Source: Nitrososphaerales archaeon
Lineage (GTDB): Archaea; Thermoproteota; Nitrososphaeria; Nitrososphaerales; CADDZS01
Direction: 5' to 3'
DNA length: 13,299 nt
NCBI GenBank assembly: GCA_030043455.1
Contig: JASHXQ010000263.1
Location: 1-13,299, forward strand
Below are positions 1-6,668 of the stretch, in pieces. The position numbers and the translations under genes are program-made. Each line of letters opens with the position of its first letter. Position 1 is the first letter of the stretch. The notes under the pieces were generated by a model, which was not told the origin of the DNA, did not search any database, and saw only the letters and a list, made by a program, of their open reading frames with translations.

Positions 1-35
1 ACCGGTAAGCTGGCTTATTTAGAGCGGAGTTGTCT

Positions 36-995
36 TCATCCAGAAGTCAAGAGATAGGATTCTAGCTTGCCATTCTCCAGCTGCCCCACCACCCCGCGCA
101 GGACCTCCTCTCCATATTCACTTCCCGGATTAAAGCAAATAGTTCTGCCGATCTTTACCATTGCTTTGGCTTCGTGGATGTGGCCGTGCAACCCGATCAG
201 GGGCTGATACTTCTCAATCACCTTTCTTGCCGCGAAACTCCCAGCGGAAGTCAATACGACATGACCTGCGTTTACAACCGGCTTTAGATCGGGAGTGACT
301 TTCGGTGCCTGGTCAATGGGGGTGTTGATGGGAGGGACGTGAATATTGAAGATCGCTTTTTCTGGTCGATCCAGTTTTGTTGCCATATCTTCGATCATGG
401 ATTCCAGAACATCTTCATTTGCTTCCCTGGGGCTGTGCCAGGGCGTACGATTCACAATCCCCATAGTAATCATCTCGTGGACATTGTCAATCTGTACTAC
501 CTTTCGCTCGGGATTTACGACAATGGAGGAAGAATCCAAAACCGCATCTAATTCGGAAATGTCGTCATTTCCGGGCGAGATGAAGCATTTGATACCGGTT
601 CCCTTCAACCTCTCTTCCGCGAGAGCCAGCCATTTTTTCACGCTCTCCACCATGAGCTGATTGAAGATCTTGGAAGCAATTGCGGGACGGGCGTTGAACT
701 CTTCGAAATCAGCCCGCCCCACGAAAAGAGTGTAGATTCCAGAGTCTCTCATTTCCTTCATCAAAGATTCGGCTTGCTCCTTTGATTTGAGAAGCACATC
801 TTCTCCTGCGTAGTTGCATTCATAGGTACCTTTGCCGGTGTCCACCACGGGAATCATTGATTTTCCCGTGATGTCACCTCCCAAAATCAAGACATTTGCC
901 TTGTAGAATTTGGCTGCATTCAGGAACTTTCGAAAGCAGACATCCGAACCATGAACATCTGTCACGAAAAAGAATTTGGAAATCCCACCGTCCAA
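36..995 (-). CDS. Calcineurin-like metallophosphoesterase (paralogue 1)
   Basis: Predicted cytoplasmic two-metal phosphoesterase of 319 residues; substrate unknown. The metallophosphoesterase signature blocks appear in order: DVHG (D13, H15), GGDITG (D41), GNDD (N143, D144), a lone His in NIHVPP (H219) and HGHIH (H270, H272, H274), which together supply the usual metal ligands. There is no signal peptide or membrane segment. The start is TTG at 995; an in-frame stop lies at about 1029-1031 and no ATG or GTG precedes the first motif. A purine-rich AGAGGAG sits about 12 bases upstream, which is a little far. It lies 37 bases downstream of the amidohydrolase gene on the same strand, so co-transcription is likely. 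A second copy at 7191-8144 is similar over its whole length (roughly 55-60% identical by eye). The family call is secure; the substrate (nucleotide, phosphodiester or protein) cannot be told. Confidence 0.9.
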   Translation of the reverse strand: MDGGISKFFFVTDVHGSDVCFRKFLNAAKFYKANVLILGGDITGKSMIPVVDTGKGTYECNYAGEDVLLKSKEQAESLMKEMRDSGIYTLFVGRADFEEFNARPAIASKIFNQLMVESVKKWLALAEERLKGTGIKCFISPGNDDISELDAVLDSSSIVVNPERKVVQIDNVHEMITMGIVNRTPWHSPREANEDVLESMIEDMATKLDRPEKAIFNIHVPPINTPIDQAPKVTPDLKPVVNAGHVVLTSAGSFAARKVIEKYQPLIGLHGHIHEAKAMVKIGRTICFNPGSEYGEEVLRGVVGQLENGKLESYLLTSG

Positions 996-1032
996 GTCGG
1001 ATGTAAACTCTCCTCTAAGACGAAAATTTCAA

Positions 1033-2415
1033 TTAGGTCAACAATGGTCGAATCAATTGCCCAGCCCCTGGTGACGCAAACTGATCGGGATCCTCGTAGG
1101 CGATTTGCCCACCTAGTATGGTCAGTTTCACTCGCCCCCTCACTTCCAACCCGTTGTAGAGAACAGTTTCCCGCGCTTTGGTCTGCAGATCGGATCCCAT
1201 GATTTTCCAGCTTCGATTGTAGTCCACAATCGCGAGATCCGCGTCGCTCCCGACCCCGATCGATCCTTTTCTCGGGTAGATTGCAAAGCGCCGAGCCGCC
1301 GCCGCGGAAGTTATCCTGGGAATGTCCCGCAAATCAAGCCTACCCCGGTGAACTAGCTCGAGAAGCAGGGGGAGCCTTGTCTCTACCCCTGGGGTCCCGG
1401 CAGGAGCTTTGAAAATATCCTTGAAACCGGCCTCCTTTTCTTCCAGAGTATGCGGAGCGTGATCGGTGGAGGACATCTCAATCTCTCCAGAGCCGAGGGC
1501 GACGACCATTCGATCGTTGTCTTTTTGATGTCGTGGAGGAGGATTAAATTTCGCAAGAGGTCCCTCTTTCACCAGAGTTTCCGTCGAGAAAATCAAGTAT
1601 TGAGGACACGTCTCTGATGTTACATCGATTCCTTTTAGCTTGGCCTGCACGAGCAAATCGACTCCTTCCGAAGTACTTACGTGGACAATGTGAAGCTTTG
1701 AACGCGAAAAACCGCCTAAAATCAAAGCCTCGGCAATCGCCTCTTCTTCGGTGAAGTTCGGGCGGGAGTCATAATGAGCCAAAGGATCGGTCCTCCCTTC
1801 ACGTTTCATCTCGTCGATCAGCAGCGAAATTGTTGAAGCTGCCTCCGCATGAATGCAATGCACCAGCCCCGTTTTCTTTACCTCCCGCATGGTCTCAAGA
1901 AGCTCTCCTGAAGTGGTTACGAAAGTTCCTGCGTACTCTTTCTCTCGTTCTCTGGGGGGAGAGATCATGTAAGTCTTGAAGGCGATTGCTCCGGCAGAGG
2001 CGATTCCGGAAAGGCAAGACAGATTTTCCTGATTTGCGCCAGCAATAAGCCCGAAGTTCGATACGGATTTTTGCTGGACCAGTCTGGCTTTTTCTTTGAA
2101 AATTTCTGGAGAGGTCACGGGCGGCTCCGTATTGGGCATATCAAAAACAGTCGTGGTACCCCCTGCCAAGGCCCCACGGCTCCCTGACAGAAAATCTTCC
2201 TTATAGACCTGGCCGGGATCGCGAAAGTGGACGTGCGGATCGATCAGGCCGGGAAACACGATCATTCCGTGGGCATCAATCAGGTGCGCAGCGCTGCCCG
2301 TCGCTATTTTCTCAATGGCCACAATTTTTCGAGAATCGATCGAAAGATCGACCTCGATCAGGTCTCCGTCTCGGAGAATCTTTCCATTCTTGATCTGGAG
2401 ATCGTGATCTGGCAA
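1033..2415 (-). CDS. Dihydroorotase/allantoinase/hydantoinase-family cyclic amidohydrolase
   Basis: Zinc-dependent cytoplasmic amidohydrolase of 460 residues that should hydrolyse a cyclic amide ring (dihydroorotate, allantoin or a hydantoin). Visible are HVHFRDPG (H61, H63, R65, D66), the probable carboxylated metal-bridging lysine in FKTYM (K147), HAE (H189), HVSTSEG (H245), NPP (291-293) and the catalytic aspartate in STDHAPH (D318). The C-terminal GSDADLAIVD (389-398) is the usual return to the small beta domain. ETCPQYL (268-274) resembles the ETCPHYL of allantoinases and hydantoinases more than the matching region of classical PyrC, but carries Gln where His is usual. No other pyrimidine or purine gene is nearby. 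The start is TTG at 2415, with in-frame stop upstream near 2449; GGGGGAGAG about 18 bases upstream is too far to be convincing. Superfamily is near certain, substrate open. Confidence 0.9.
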   Translation of the reverse strand: MPDHDLQIKNGKILRDGDLIEVDLSIDSRKIVAIEKIATGSAAHLIDAHGMIVFPGLIDPHVHFRDPGQVYKEDFLSGSRGALAGGTTTVFDMPNTEPPVTSPEIFKEKARLVQQKSVSNFGLIAGANQENLSCLSGIASAGAIAFKTYMISPPREREKEYAGTFVTTSGELLETMREVKKTGLVHCIHAEAASTISLLIDEMKREGRTDPLAHYDSRPNFTEEEAIAEALILGGFSRSKLHIVHVSTSEGVDLLVQAKLKGIDVTSETCPQYLIFSTETLVKEGPLAKFNPPPRHQKDNDRMVVALGSGEIEMSSTDHAPHTLEEKEAGFKDIFKAPAGTPGVETRLPLLLELVHRGRLDLRDIPRITSAAAARRFAIYPRKGSIGVGSDADLAIVDYNRSWKIMGSDLQTKARETVLYNGLEVRGRVKLTILGGQIAYEDPDQFASPGAGQLIRPLLT

Positions 2416-2489
2416 GAGCTCTTGACTAAGGGTCTCTCCCCCAGAGTTTTAGGCTTTAAGGGTGGAAGATACCAGGAACTAAAAAACGA

Positions 2490-2978
2490 TCAGACGCGGG
2501 TTCCGCAGAGATTGCAGAATTTGGAGTTGGGTTGCAACGAATTTCCACAGTTCTTGCAGTACAGGGATTGTGCTCCAACACTCTGTTGGGACTGGGGTTG
2601 CGGGGATACCACACCAATCCCAGAGTAAGCAAGGGCCATCGATTCTTTGTACTCGATATTTGTGATGTGAAAGGAACTAGCTGTATATCTTCCAGTCGTA
2701 TTCGTATGAGCATCCGACATTACCATTCGCCGATTGAACTCATCTGTCACCGCCTGAAGAGCTGGCAACTGGGGAGCAGCGGAATTAATCGATACGTCCA
2801 TCTTATTCGCCAGAACCTGAAGAACTCCCCGCTTGAAATGCACCTTAAAATTGTGGATAAACTGGTAGGACTGCGGGTTTCGCAGGATAGCCTCGGGTGG
2901 GTTTCTGGCGTCGAATTTTATCTTGGAGTTTTTTCTGCCCAACATTTTCCGGCGTCCCATCTTAGCTGTGGGAACCAT
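2490..2978 (-). CDS. Hypothetical protein with C-terminal zinc ribbon
   Basis: Protein of 162 residues that I do not recognise as a named family. A very basic N-terminus (MGRRKMLGRKNSKIK region) leads into a mixed alpha/beta-looking body of about 100 residues, then a Gln/Ser/Pro-rich linker (about 125-138), and ends in a compact zinc ribbon of form CKNCG...FCNLCG (C141, C144, C155, C158). Ribbons of this type bind zinc and occur in many archaeal proteins as nucleic-acid- or protein-binding tails. I chose ATG at 2978; TTG at 2984 would add two residues, and ATG at 2960 (MGRRKM) is also possible. It lies 74 bases upstream of the amidohydrolase gene and 53 bases downstream of the winged-helix gene, all on the same strand, so the four may be read together. 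A weak TATA-like ATTTACA at about 3018-3024 could also give it its own promoter. Confidence 0.75.
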   Translation of the reverse strand: MVPTAKMGRRKMLGRKNSKIKFDARNPPEAILRNPQSYQFIHNFKVHFKRGVLQVLANKMDVSINSAAPQLPALQAVTDEFNRRMVMSDAHTNTTGRYTASSFHITNIEYKESMALAYSGIGVVSPQPQSQQSVGAQSLYCKNCGNSLQPNSKFCNLCGTRV

Positions 2979-3017
2979 AACCAATAAGATTTGTTAGCGA
3001 GCTGCTTAGGGCAGGTT

Positions 3018-3024
3018 GTAAATC
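3018..3024 (-). promoter_or_regulatory. Weak TATA-like box for zinc-ribbon gene
   Basis: On the minus strand the bases read TTTACAA, centred about 42 bases upstream of the ATG at 2978. A start of transcription about 27 bases downstream would fall near 2993. The match is weak and the gene may equally be read from the winged-helix promoter. Confidence 0.25.
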
Positions 3025-3031
3025 AGACAGC

Positions 3032-3367
3032 TCAGGCTTTTACAATCAATTCCAAGACGTTCTCTATTTTTTCAGAAGCAAAAGACTCGTCTCCAATCAG
3101 GGAGGTGATTGCGAGAAGGTTCTGGGCCACCTGCCTTCCCTTCAGGGTTAATTTGAATTCCATCTTTCGTACTACCCCACTTTCTGCAAGTTCACGGGTC
3201 ACCTGCGATTCCACGAGCCCTGTATTCTGCAAAAGCATCTTTTCCTTGTTCCAAGTCGAACCGCTAATCCCCACTGCTCGAAGTATATCTAGCGAGGAGA
3301 CTTTACCACGAAGCAAGAGCGCTAGCAGTATCTTAGATTGAATTTCCGATAGTACCGGCTTTTGCAT
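3032..3367 (-). CDS. Small winged-helix DNA-binding protein (probable transcription regulator)
   Basis: A 111-residue protein with a helix-turn-helix/winged-helix look. A hydrophobic first helix (QSKILLALLLRG, 10-21) is followed by VSSLDILRAVGISGSTWNKE (23-42), in which the second half would be the recognition helix. A wing-like segment, VRKMEFKLTLKGRQVAQ (66-82), follows, then a C-terminal helix. The LTLKGRQVA pattern is typical of archaeal one-domain winged-helix regulators. The open frame extends upstream to 3502, but ATG at 3367 is preferred: the domain begins there and a TATA-like TTTATTGC lies 29 bases upstream, right for a leaderless message. It heads a minus-strand run with the zinc-ribbon, amidohydrolase and phosphoesterase genes, so it might regulate them or itself. 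The ligand is unknown and no effector domain is present. Confidence 0.75.
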   Translation of the reverse strand: MQKPVLSEIQSKILLALLLRGKVSSLDILRAVGISGSTWNKEKMLLQNTGLVESQVTRELAESGVVRKMEFKLTLKGRQVAQNLLAITSLIGDESFASEKIENVLELIVKA

Positions 3368-3390
3368 CCTGTCAGCGTCTTTGGTATTAG

Positions 3391-3400
3391 GCAATAAACC
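3391..3400 (-). promoter_or_regulatory. TATA-like box of the winged-helix gene
   Basis: On the minus strand GGTTTATTGC is centred about 29 bases upstream of the ATG at 3367. This is archaeal TATA-to-start spacing and would give an essentially leaderless transcript. It is the main reason for preferring the 3367 start. Confidence 0.45.
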
Positions 3401-3651
3401 TTTAGGCGGAAAACCTGTTGGCCTGCAACATCCGATGGCATTTTGCCGATCATAGTTGCAAAGATTGGAGGAATTTTCTTTTTTCGGAAAATTGGGTTGC
3501 ACTGTCGCTTAACAAAAAATCTGATACTTTCGAAATTTTTCGCAATTCTCCGGATGCTGATTTTTCGATGATAGCTCAAGAATCGACAAAATCCTTCAGG
3601 AATGAATTGTAGTGTTGATGGACAATATGACTGCCTCGGATCCCGGTTTCA

Positions 3652-3660
3652 TTAAATATT
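3652..3660 (+). promoter_or_regulatory. TATA box of the His-rich membrane protein gene
   Basis: TTAAATATT is centred about 32 bases before the ATG at 3688. This is close to ideal for an archaeal promoter making a leaderless or near-leaderless transcript, and it agrees with the lack of a Shine-Dalgarno sequence before that ATG. Confidence 0.6.
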
Positions 3661-3687
3661 CCAAAAATTGCGAAAAGCGATTACCCC

Positions 3688-4473
3688 ATGTCCCGCTCCA
3701 AGAATAAAGACATCAGTGCTCGACGCAGAAAGAAGCAGGACAAGGGTCTCCCTTGGGCATACATAATCCCGGCAATCATCGTTATCATTTTGATTATTGG
3801 TACAGTTTACGTCGAAACCAAATCAGGCCCGATTACTACCACTGCCCTCCTTGCGGGTAATCTTGATTTTCCCTACCCTTGCTTGGGCAGTGAGTCGCTT
3901 TTTCTGCATATTCATCCCTACCTCCAGATTGTCATCGACGACAAGAACGTTACGATTCCAGGTGCCATTGGAATAGAAAATCCGGTGCCAGAAGGTGTCT
4001 ACAACCATGGGGAGGCTTATAGTGGAGGAGCGAATTCCTGTTTCGAACCGGTGCATACCCATGATTCTTCGGGATTGATACACATTGAATCGCCCGACGA
4101 TCAGAATTACACTTTGGGCGATTTCTTCCATATCTGGGCTCAGACCTATTCGTACGCCCTGATCAATGGTGCCAAGCACCCCATCGTGTTCAATAGTACC
4201 GACATCCTCGGGTACACCACGAATAGCACCTACAGCCTCGTTCTGTTGGTCGATGGAAAGCCGTCAGCAGCTTACGACAACCTCGTGCTAAATACTCTCG
4301 ACTACTGCACTCCGTCTATAACATCCACTTCGTCTCCGTGTTATCCCACGGATTGGGACTCCCAGACAAATTCTGCTGGCGCCCCGGCGTGGGAAGGTGG
4401 GTCCGGTTATCCCTATGGGACCGGTCACACGATCGTTATCGAGTTCGGCCCGACTTCCTCAGTTCAATCTTGA
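3688..4473 (+). CDS. Membrane-anchored His-rich extracytoplasmic protein
   Basis: Protein of 261 residues with a basic N-terminal stretch (SRSKNKDISARRRKKQDKG), one transmembrane anchor (about 23-42), and an exported domain. The exported part carries closely spaced histidines: HIHPYLQI (H74, H76), YNHGE (H107), CFEPVHTHDSSG (C118, H123, H125), LIHIESP (H132) and GDFFHIW (H148). It also has four cysteines (C65, C118, C207, C218) and a Ser/Thr/Gly-rich C-terminal third. I recall hypothetical proteins with the same HIHPYLQI and HTHDSSGxIHxESP blocks in Nitrososphaerota and some bacteria, with no established function. The clustered His pairs suggest binding of copper or another metal outside the cell, but that is inference. 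The ATG follows a good TATA box. Its stop lies inside the last codons of the convergent tatA gene. Confidence 0.85.
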   Translation: MSRSKNKDISARRRKKQDKGLPWAYIIPAIIVIILIIGTVYVETKSGPITTTALLAGNLDFPYPCLGSESLFLHIHPYLQIVIDDKNVTIPGAIGIENPVPEGVYNHGEAYSGGANSCFEPVHTHDSSGLIHIESPDDQNYTLGDFFHIWAQTYSYALINGAKHPIVFNSTDILGYTTNSTYSLVLLVDGKPSAAYDNLVLNTLDYCTPSITSTSSPCYPTDWDSQTNSAGAPAWEGGSGYPYGTGHTIVIEFGPTSSVQS

Positions 4474-4817
4474 ACCTTGGACGCCAGCTCCGATGCAATC
4501 TGAGATCGCGTCTTCCCGCGAGTATCGATGCCCTCGTTCCGAGCAGCTATCAGCAACGGATCGTTTTGGTCGACTTGATCCATCGGCGCAGGCACTGTAG
4601 CAGCAATGGGCTGCGCCATAGGTCGTTGCATGCCTGGAGGGGTTAGCGGCGCTCTCAGCTCCTGGTTTATCGTTTCTGTAAGACCTCGGCTCGCGGTGTC
4701 AAACTCTCTGCGGGCTTTCCCCAGAGCTCTCGCTAGCTCTGGAATTTTGTTACTCCCAAAAAGCAAGATCCCCAATCCGACGATGAGAATCCAGACAACG
4801 GGATCATCCCACGCCAA
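4464..4817 (-). CDS. tatA: Sec-independent protein translocase subunit TatA/TatE-like
   Basis: Small membrane protein of 117 residues that would form the pore-like part of the twin-arginine pathway, moving folded proteins across the cytoplasmic membrane. It has the classic layout: a short transmembrane helix (about 7-19), the hinge FG (F20, G21), then the amphipathic helix SNKIPELARALGKARREF (22-39). A Pro/Met/Gln-rich tail follows (about 57-80). The last 30 residues (LLIAARNEGIDTRGKTRSQI region) look like a small SAP-like helical hairpin, so the protein is longer than a minimal TatA. No tatC is in the window. The start is TTG at 4817, with AGG 10 bases upstream and a TATA-like box at 4858-4867; no alternative start precedes the membrane helix. 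The 3' end overlaps the convergent gene by 10 bases. Confidence 0.92.
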   Translation of the reverse strand: MAWDDPVVWILIVGLGILLFGSNKIPELARALGKARREFDTASRGLTETINQELRAPLTPPGMQRPMAQPIAATVPAPMDQVDQNDPLLIAARNEGIDTRGKTRSQIASELASKVQD

Positions 4818-4857
4818 ATCTTTAGACCTTCAGAAGCTCAGTAGTTCTGAGGGTTTC

Positions 4858-4867
4858 AATTATTTAC
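4858..4867 (-). promoter_or_regulatory. TATA-like box for tatA
   Basis: On the minus strand GTAAATAATT is centred about 45 bases upstream of the TTG at 4817. A transcript starting near 4835 would have a leader of about 18 bases containing the GAAGGT before the start codon. Confidence 0.45.
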
Positions 4868-4885
4868 GCATAGCTTCTAGCCACG

Positions 4886-4894
4886 CTTATTTAC
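4886..4894 (+). promoter_or_regulatory. TATA-like box for the 97-residue protein gene
   Basis: CTTATTTAC is centred about 38 bases before the TTG at 4928, predicting a start of transcription near 4916 and a leader of about 12 bases. The same TTATTTACG string occurs at 4860-4868, so the tatA/4928 gap carries two copies and may be a divergent promoter. Confidence 0.4.
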
Positions 4895-4927
4895 GAGCGT
4901 TCGAAATGGGGAAATGCTGTACCTAAT

Positions 4928-5221
4928 TTGGGTTTGCTTCTCGAGAAAATCGATGCATACGTCGAAGGTTTGAGAAAGGGCGGAAAAGAGCCAATGAATT
5001 ACGCCACTCAAATCCGCATCATGAAGGACGAGATTGATGAAGCAGATCGAGAGAAAGCTAGATCCTACTTAGTAGCTCTGAAATTAATGCTCGATAACAG
5101 CGTGGAGAACAGAGACATCATCAAAGCGATCTGCACCAGAATGGCAAAATCCTATGAACGTGTTCTTCCCCTGTACATGATTGCCAACGAAACTATTGAG
5201 ACCTATCTCCCGAACCCCTGA
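4928..5221 (+). CDS. Small helical hypothetical protein
   Basis: Protein of 97 residues that I do not recognise. It appears almost wholly alpha-helical, rich in Lys, Glu, Arg and Met, with no membrane segment, no signal and no zinc motif. Its single cysteine lies in AICTRMAKSYERVLP. The start is TTG at 4928, chosen because a TATA-like box lies about 38 bases upstream and the residues after it (LLEKIDAYVEGLRKGG) already form a plausible amphipathic helix. ATG at 4994 is the alternative and would shorten the protein to 75 residues. It is divergent from tatA, and the two-TM protein gene begins 38 bases downstream on the same strand, so the two may be read together. Confidence 0.7.
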   Translation: MGLLLEKIDAYVEGLRKGGKEPMNYATQIRIMKDEIDEADREKARSYLVALKLMLDNSVENRDIIKAICTRMAKSYERVLPLYMIANETIETYLPNP

Positions 5222-5259
5222 CTGATTCTCACAAGAAAAATAGTCAGAGCCCCTTTCTG

Positions 5260-5712
5260 ATGCCCGGAAATGATCTCTCAGAGTTCCCGGAATCTGTAGA
5301 GTTCGAAGGCATCGGTAATGTTTCTCTACTTCAGATCCACCTGATCGCTCTAGCTGTCGTGGCACTGGGTGTGGTTTTCGCAGTTCTCGCTCCTCCGGGT
5401 GGCTACATTGCTCTTGTAATCTTCATCATTGTTGCATTACTTTACGATCTTTTTTTCTTGCGAAGGTCGCAACGACCTGTCCGGGTCACGCTCTTTCTTC
5501 GTACGGATCCCGTCCAAGCCTGCTTTGGAGAAAACAAGATCGGCGAAATTAAATCTGGCACTCTTGTCACGGATATGGAGAATGAAAACGAATTGGGATA
5601 CAGGGCCACACCCAACAGGCAATTGTCAGTGTGGGTTTTTGACACACCGAAAGACGCCAAGATCGCTGCGCGCAGACTGCTAGAATATCTGCCTCTCGAA
5701 AAGGCGACTTAG
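5260..5712 (+). CDS. Hypothetical two-TM membrane protein
   Basis: Protein of 150 residues with an acidic N-terminus, a transmembrane hairpin (about 23-44 and 48-67, split by APPGGY) and a soluble C-terminal domain of about 80 residues beginning RRSQRPVRVTLF. Positive charges right after the second helix (LRRSQR) predict that both ends face the cytoplasm. The soluble part ends in an amphipathic helix (PKDAKIAARRLLEYLP). No catalytic or metal motif is visible and I do not recognise the family. The ATG at 5260 has no clear ribosome-binding site. It lies 38 bases after the 97-residue protein gene, so co-transcription is plausible. Confidence 0.7.
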   Translation: MPGNDLSEFPESVEFEGIGNVSLLQIHLIALAVVALGVVFAVLAPPGGYIALVIFIIVALLYDLFFLRRSQRPVRVTLFLRTDPVQACFGENKIGEIKSGTLVTDMENENELGYRATPNRQLSVWVFDTPKDAKIAARRLLEYLPLEKAT

Positions 5713-5772
5713 TTCAAACCTTATAGTCCTCGGCCCAAACGAATTTTAGTCAAGTAGGGTTGTGAAACTAGA

Positions 5773-6666
5773 GTGACCTATTCGATAGTGGCGAGAGATC
5801 CCAAAACAGGCGATATGGGAATCGCAGTGCAATCACATTATTTTTCCGTAGGTTCGGTCGTAACTTGGGCGAGATCGGGTGTGGGGGCAATCGCTACCCA
5901 ATCCATGGCAGAGATTAGTTATGGTCCTCTCGGTTTGGATCTTATGGCAGGTGGAAAGGCAGCCCCAGAGGCCTTGGAATCACTCCTCAAAACTGACTCG
6001 AGATCGGACACAAGACAGGTGGGCATGGTGGATGCTCAAGGGAACGTGGGTGCCCACACCGGTTCTAGGTGTATCGATTTCGCTGGCCATGTGAAGGGGG
6101 ATCAATTCAGCTGTCAGGCTAATTTGATGAGTAACGATACGATTTGGGGTGCGATGGAAAAGGAATATCGGAGGAGGGAAAATCTGCAGCTCCCCGAGAG
6201 ACTTTTGGCAACCCTCGAAGCTGCCGAAAACGCCGGAGGGGATGCGAGAGGGAAGCAATCCACAGCTCTACTTGTTGTTTCATCCAAGCTCTACGCGAAT
6301 CCTTGGATGGGACGGATTATGGAGCTTCGGATCGAGGATAGCCCCGAGCCCCTGCCCGAACTCAATAGATTGCTTCGAATTAGGCGGGCGTACGATTGGG
6401 CGGACAAAGGCGACGAATTCCTCACTCTTGGAAAAGTGGAAGATTCTCTGACCGCCTTCAAGAAAGCGCAGCAACTGGCTCCCGAGATCGAGGAGATCCG
6501 TTACTGGGTTGGGATCGGTCTGCTCGGATCTCCAGCTACCCAAGTAGAGGGTTTGGAGATTGTAAAAGAGATCTTTTCAAAATATCCGAACTGGAAAAGT
6601 GTAACAAAAAGCCTTCTGGAAAAAGGATATCTCCAAAAGGACAATCCCGTGGGACAACTGCTCTAA
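5773..6666 (+). CDS. DUF1028 (Ntn-hydrolase-like) protein with C-terminal helical repeat
   Basis: Protein of 297 residues. Residues 1-200 are a DUF1028 domain: TYSIVARDPKTGDMGIAVQS (2-21), GAIATQS (38-44), YGPLGLDL (50-57), GAHTG (93-97), CQANLMSN (114-121), GGDARGKQS (155-163) and RIEDSPEPLPEL (186-197). DUF1028 proteins are thought to have the Ntn-hydrolase fold; removal of Met would expose Thr2 as a possible N-terminal nucleophile. This is inferred, as no reaction is established to my knowledge. Residues about 205-285 look like one or two TPR-type helical pairs (DKGDEFLTLGKVEDSLTAFK region), where some relatives carry other C-terminal domains. GTG at 5773 is the start, placing TYSIVARD immediately after Met as in relatives. 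Cytoplasmic; convergent with the RidA-like gene, with two bases between the stops. Confidence 0.88.
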   Translation: MTYSIVARDPKTGDMGIAVQSHYFSVGSVVTWARSGVGAIATQSMAEISYGPLGLDLMAGGKAAPEALESLLKTDSRSDTRQVGMVDAQGNVGAHTGSRCIDFAGHVKGDQFSCQANLMSNDTIWGAMEKEYRRRENLQLPERLLATLEAAENAGGDARGKQSTALLVVSSKLYANPWMGRIMELRIEDSPEPLPELNRLLRIRRAYDWADKGDEFLTLGKVEDSLTAFKKAQQLAPEIEEIRYWVGIGLLGSPATQVEGLEIVKEIFSKYPNWKSVTKSLLEKGYLQKDNPVGQLL

Positions 6667-6668
6667 AA

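Larger units (their letters stand above)
3368..3687. other. Divergent intergenic region, 320 bases
   Basis: Non-coding stretch between the divergent winged-helix and His-rich membrane protein genes. It is A/T-rich, with TATA-like boxes at each end (3391-3400 minus, 3652-3660 plus). The open frames that cross its middle are short, lack domain-like composition and look incidental. I see no tRNA, no convincing C/D-box pair and no strong hairpin. Confidence 0.5.

Noticed and set aside
951..1202. Plus-strand open frame opposite the phosphoesterase and amidohydrolase genes
   Set aside because: It lies antisense to two well-supported genes and has no family-like composition.
3368..3502. N-terminal extension of the winged-helix reading frame up to 3502
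   Set aside because: The extra 45 residues are low in domain character and contain a TATA-like box at the right distance for the ATG at 3367, so they look untranslated.
3540..3610. Possible C/D-box small RNA (GATGAT-like box) in the 3368-3687 gap
   Set aside because: The box does not match RUGAUGA exactly and no properly spaced CUGA pair is seen.
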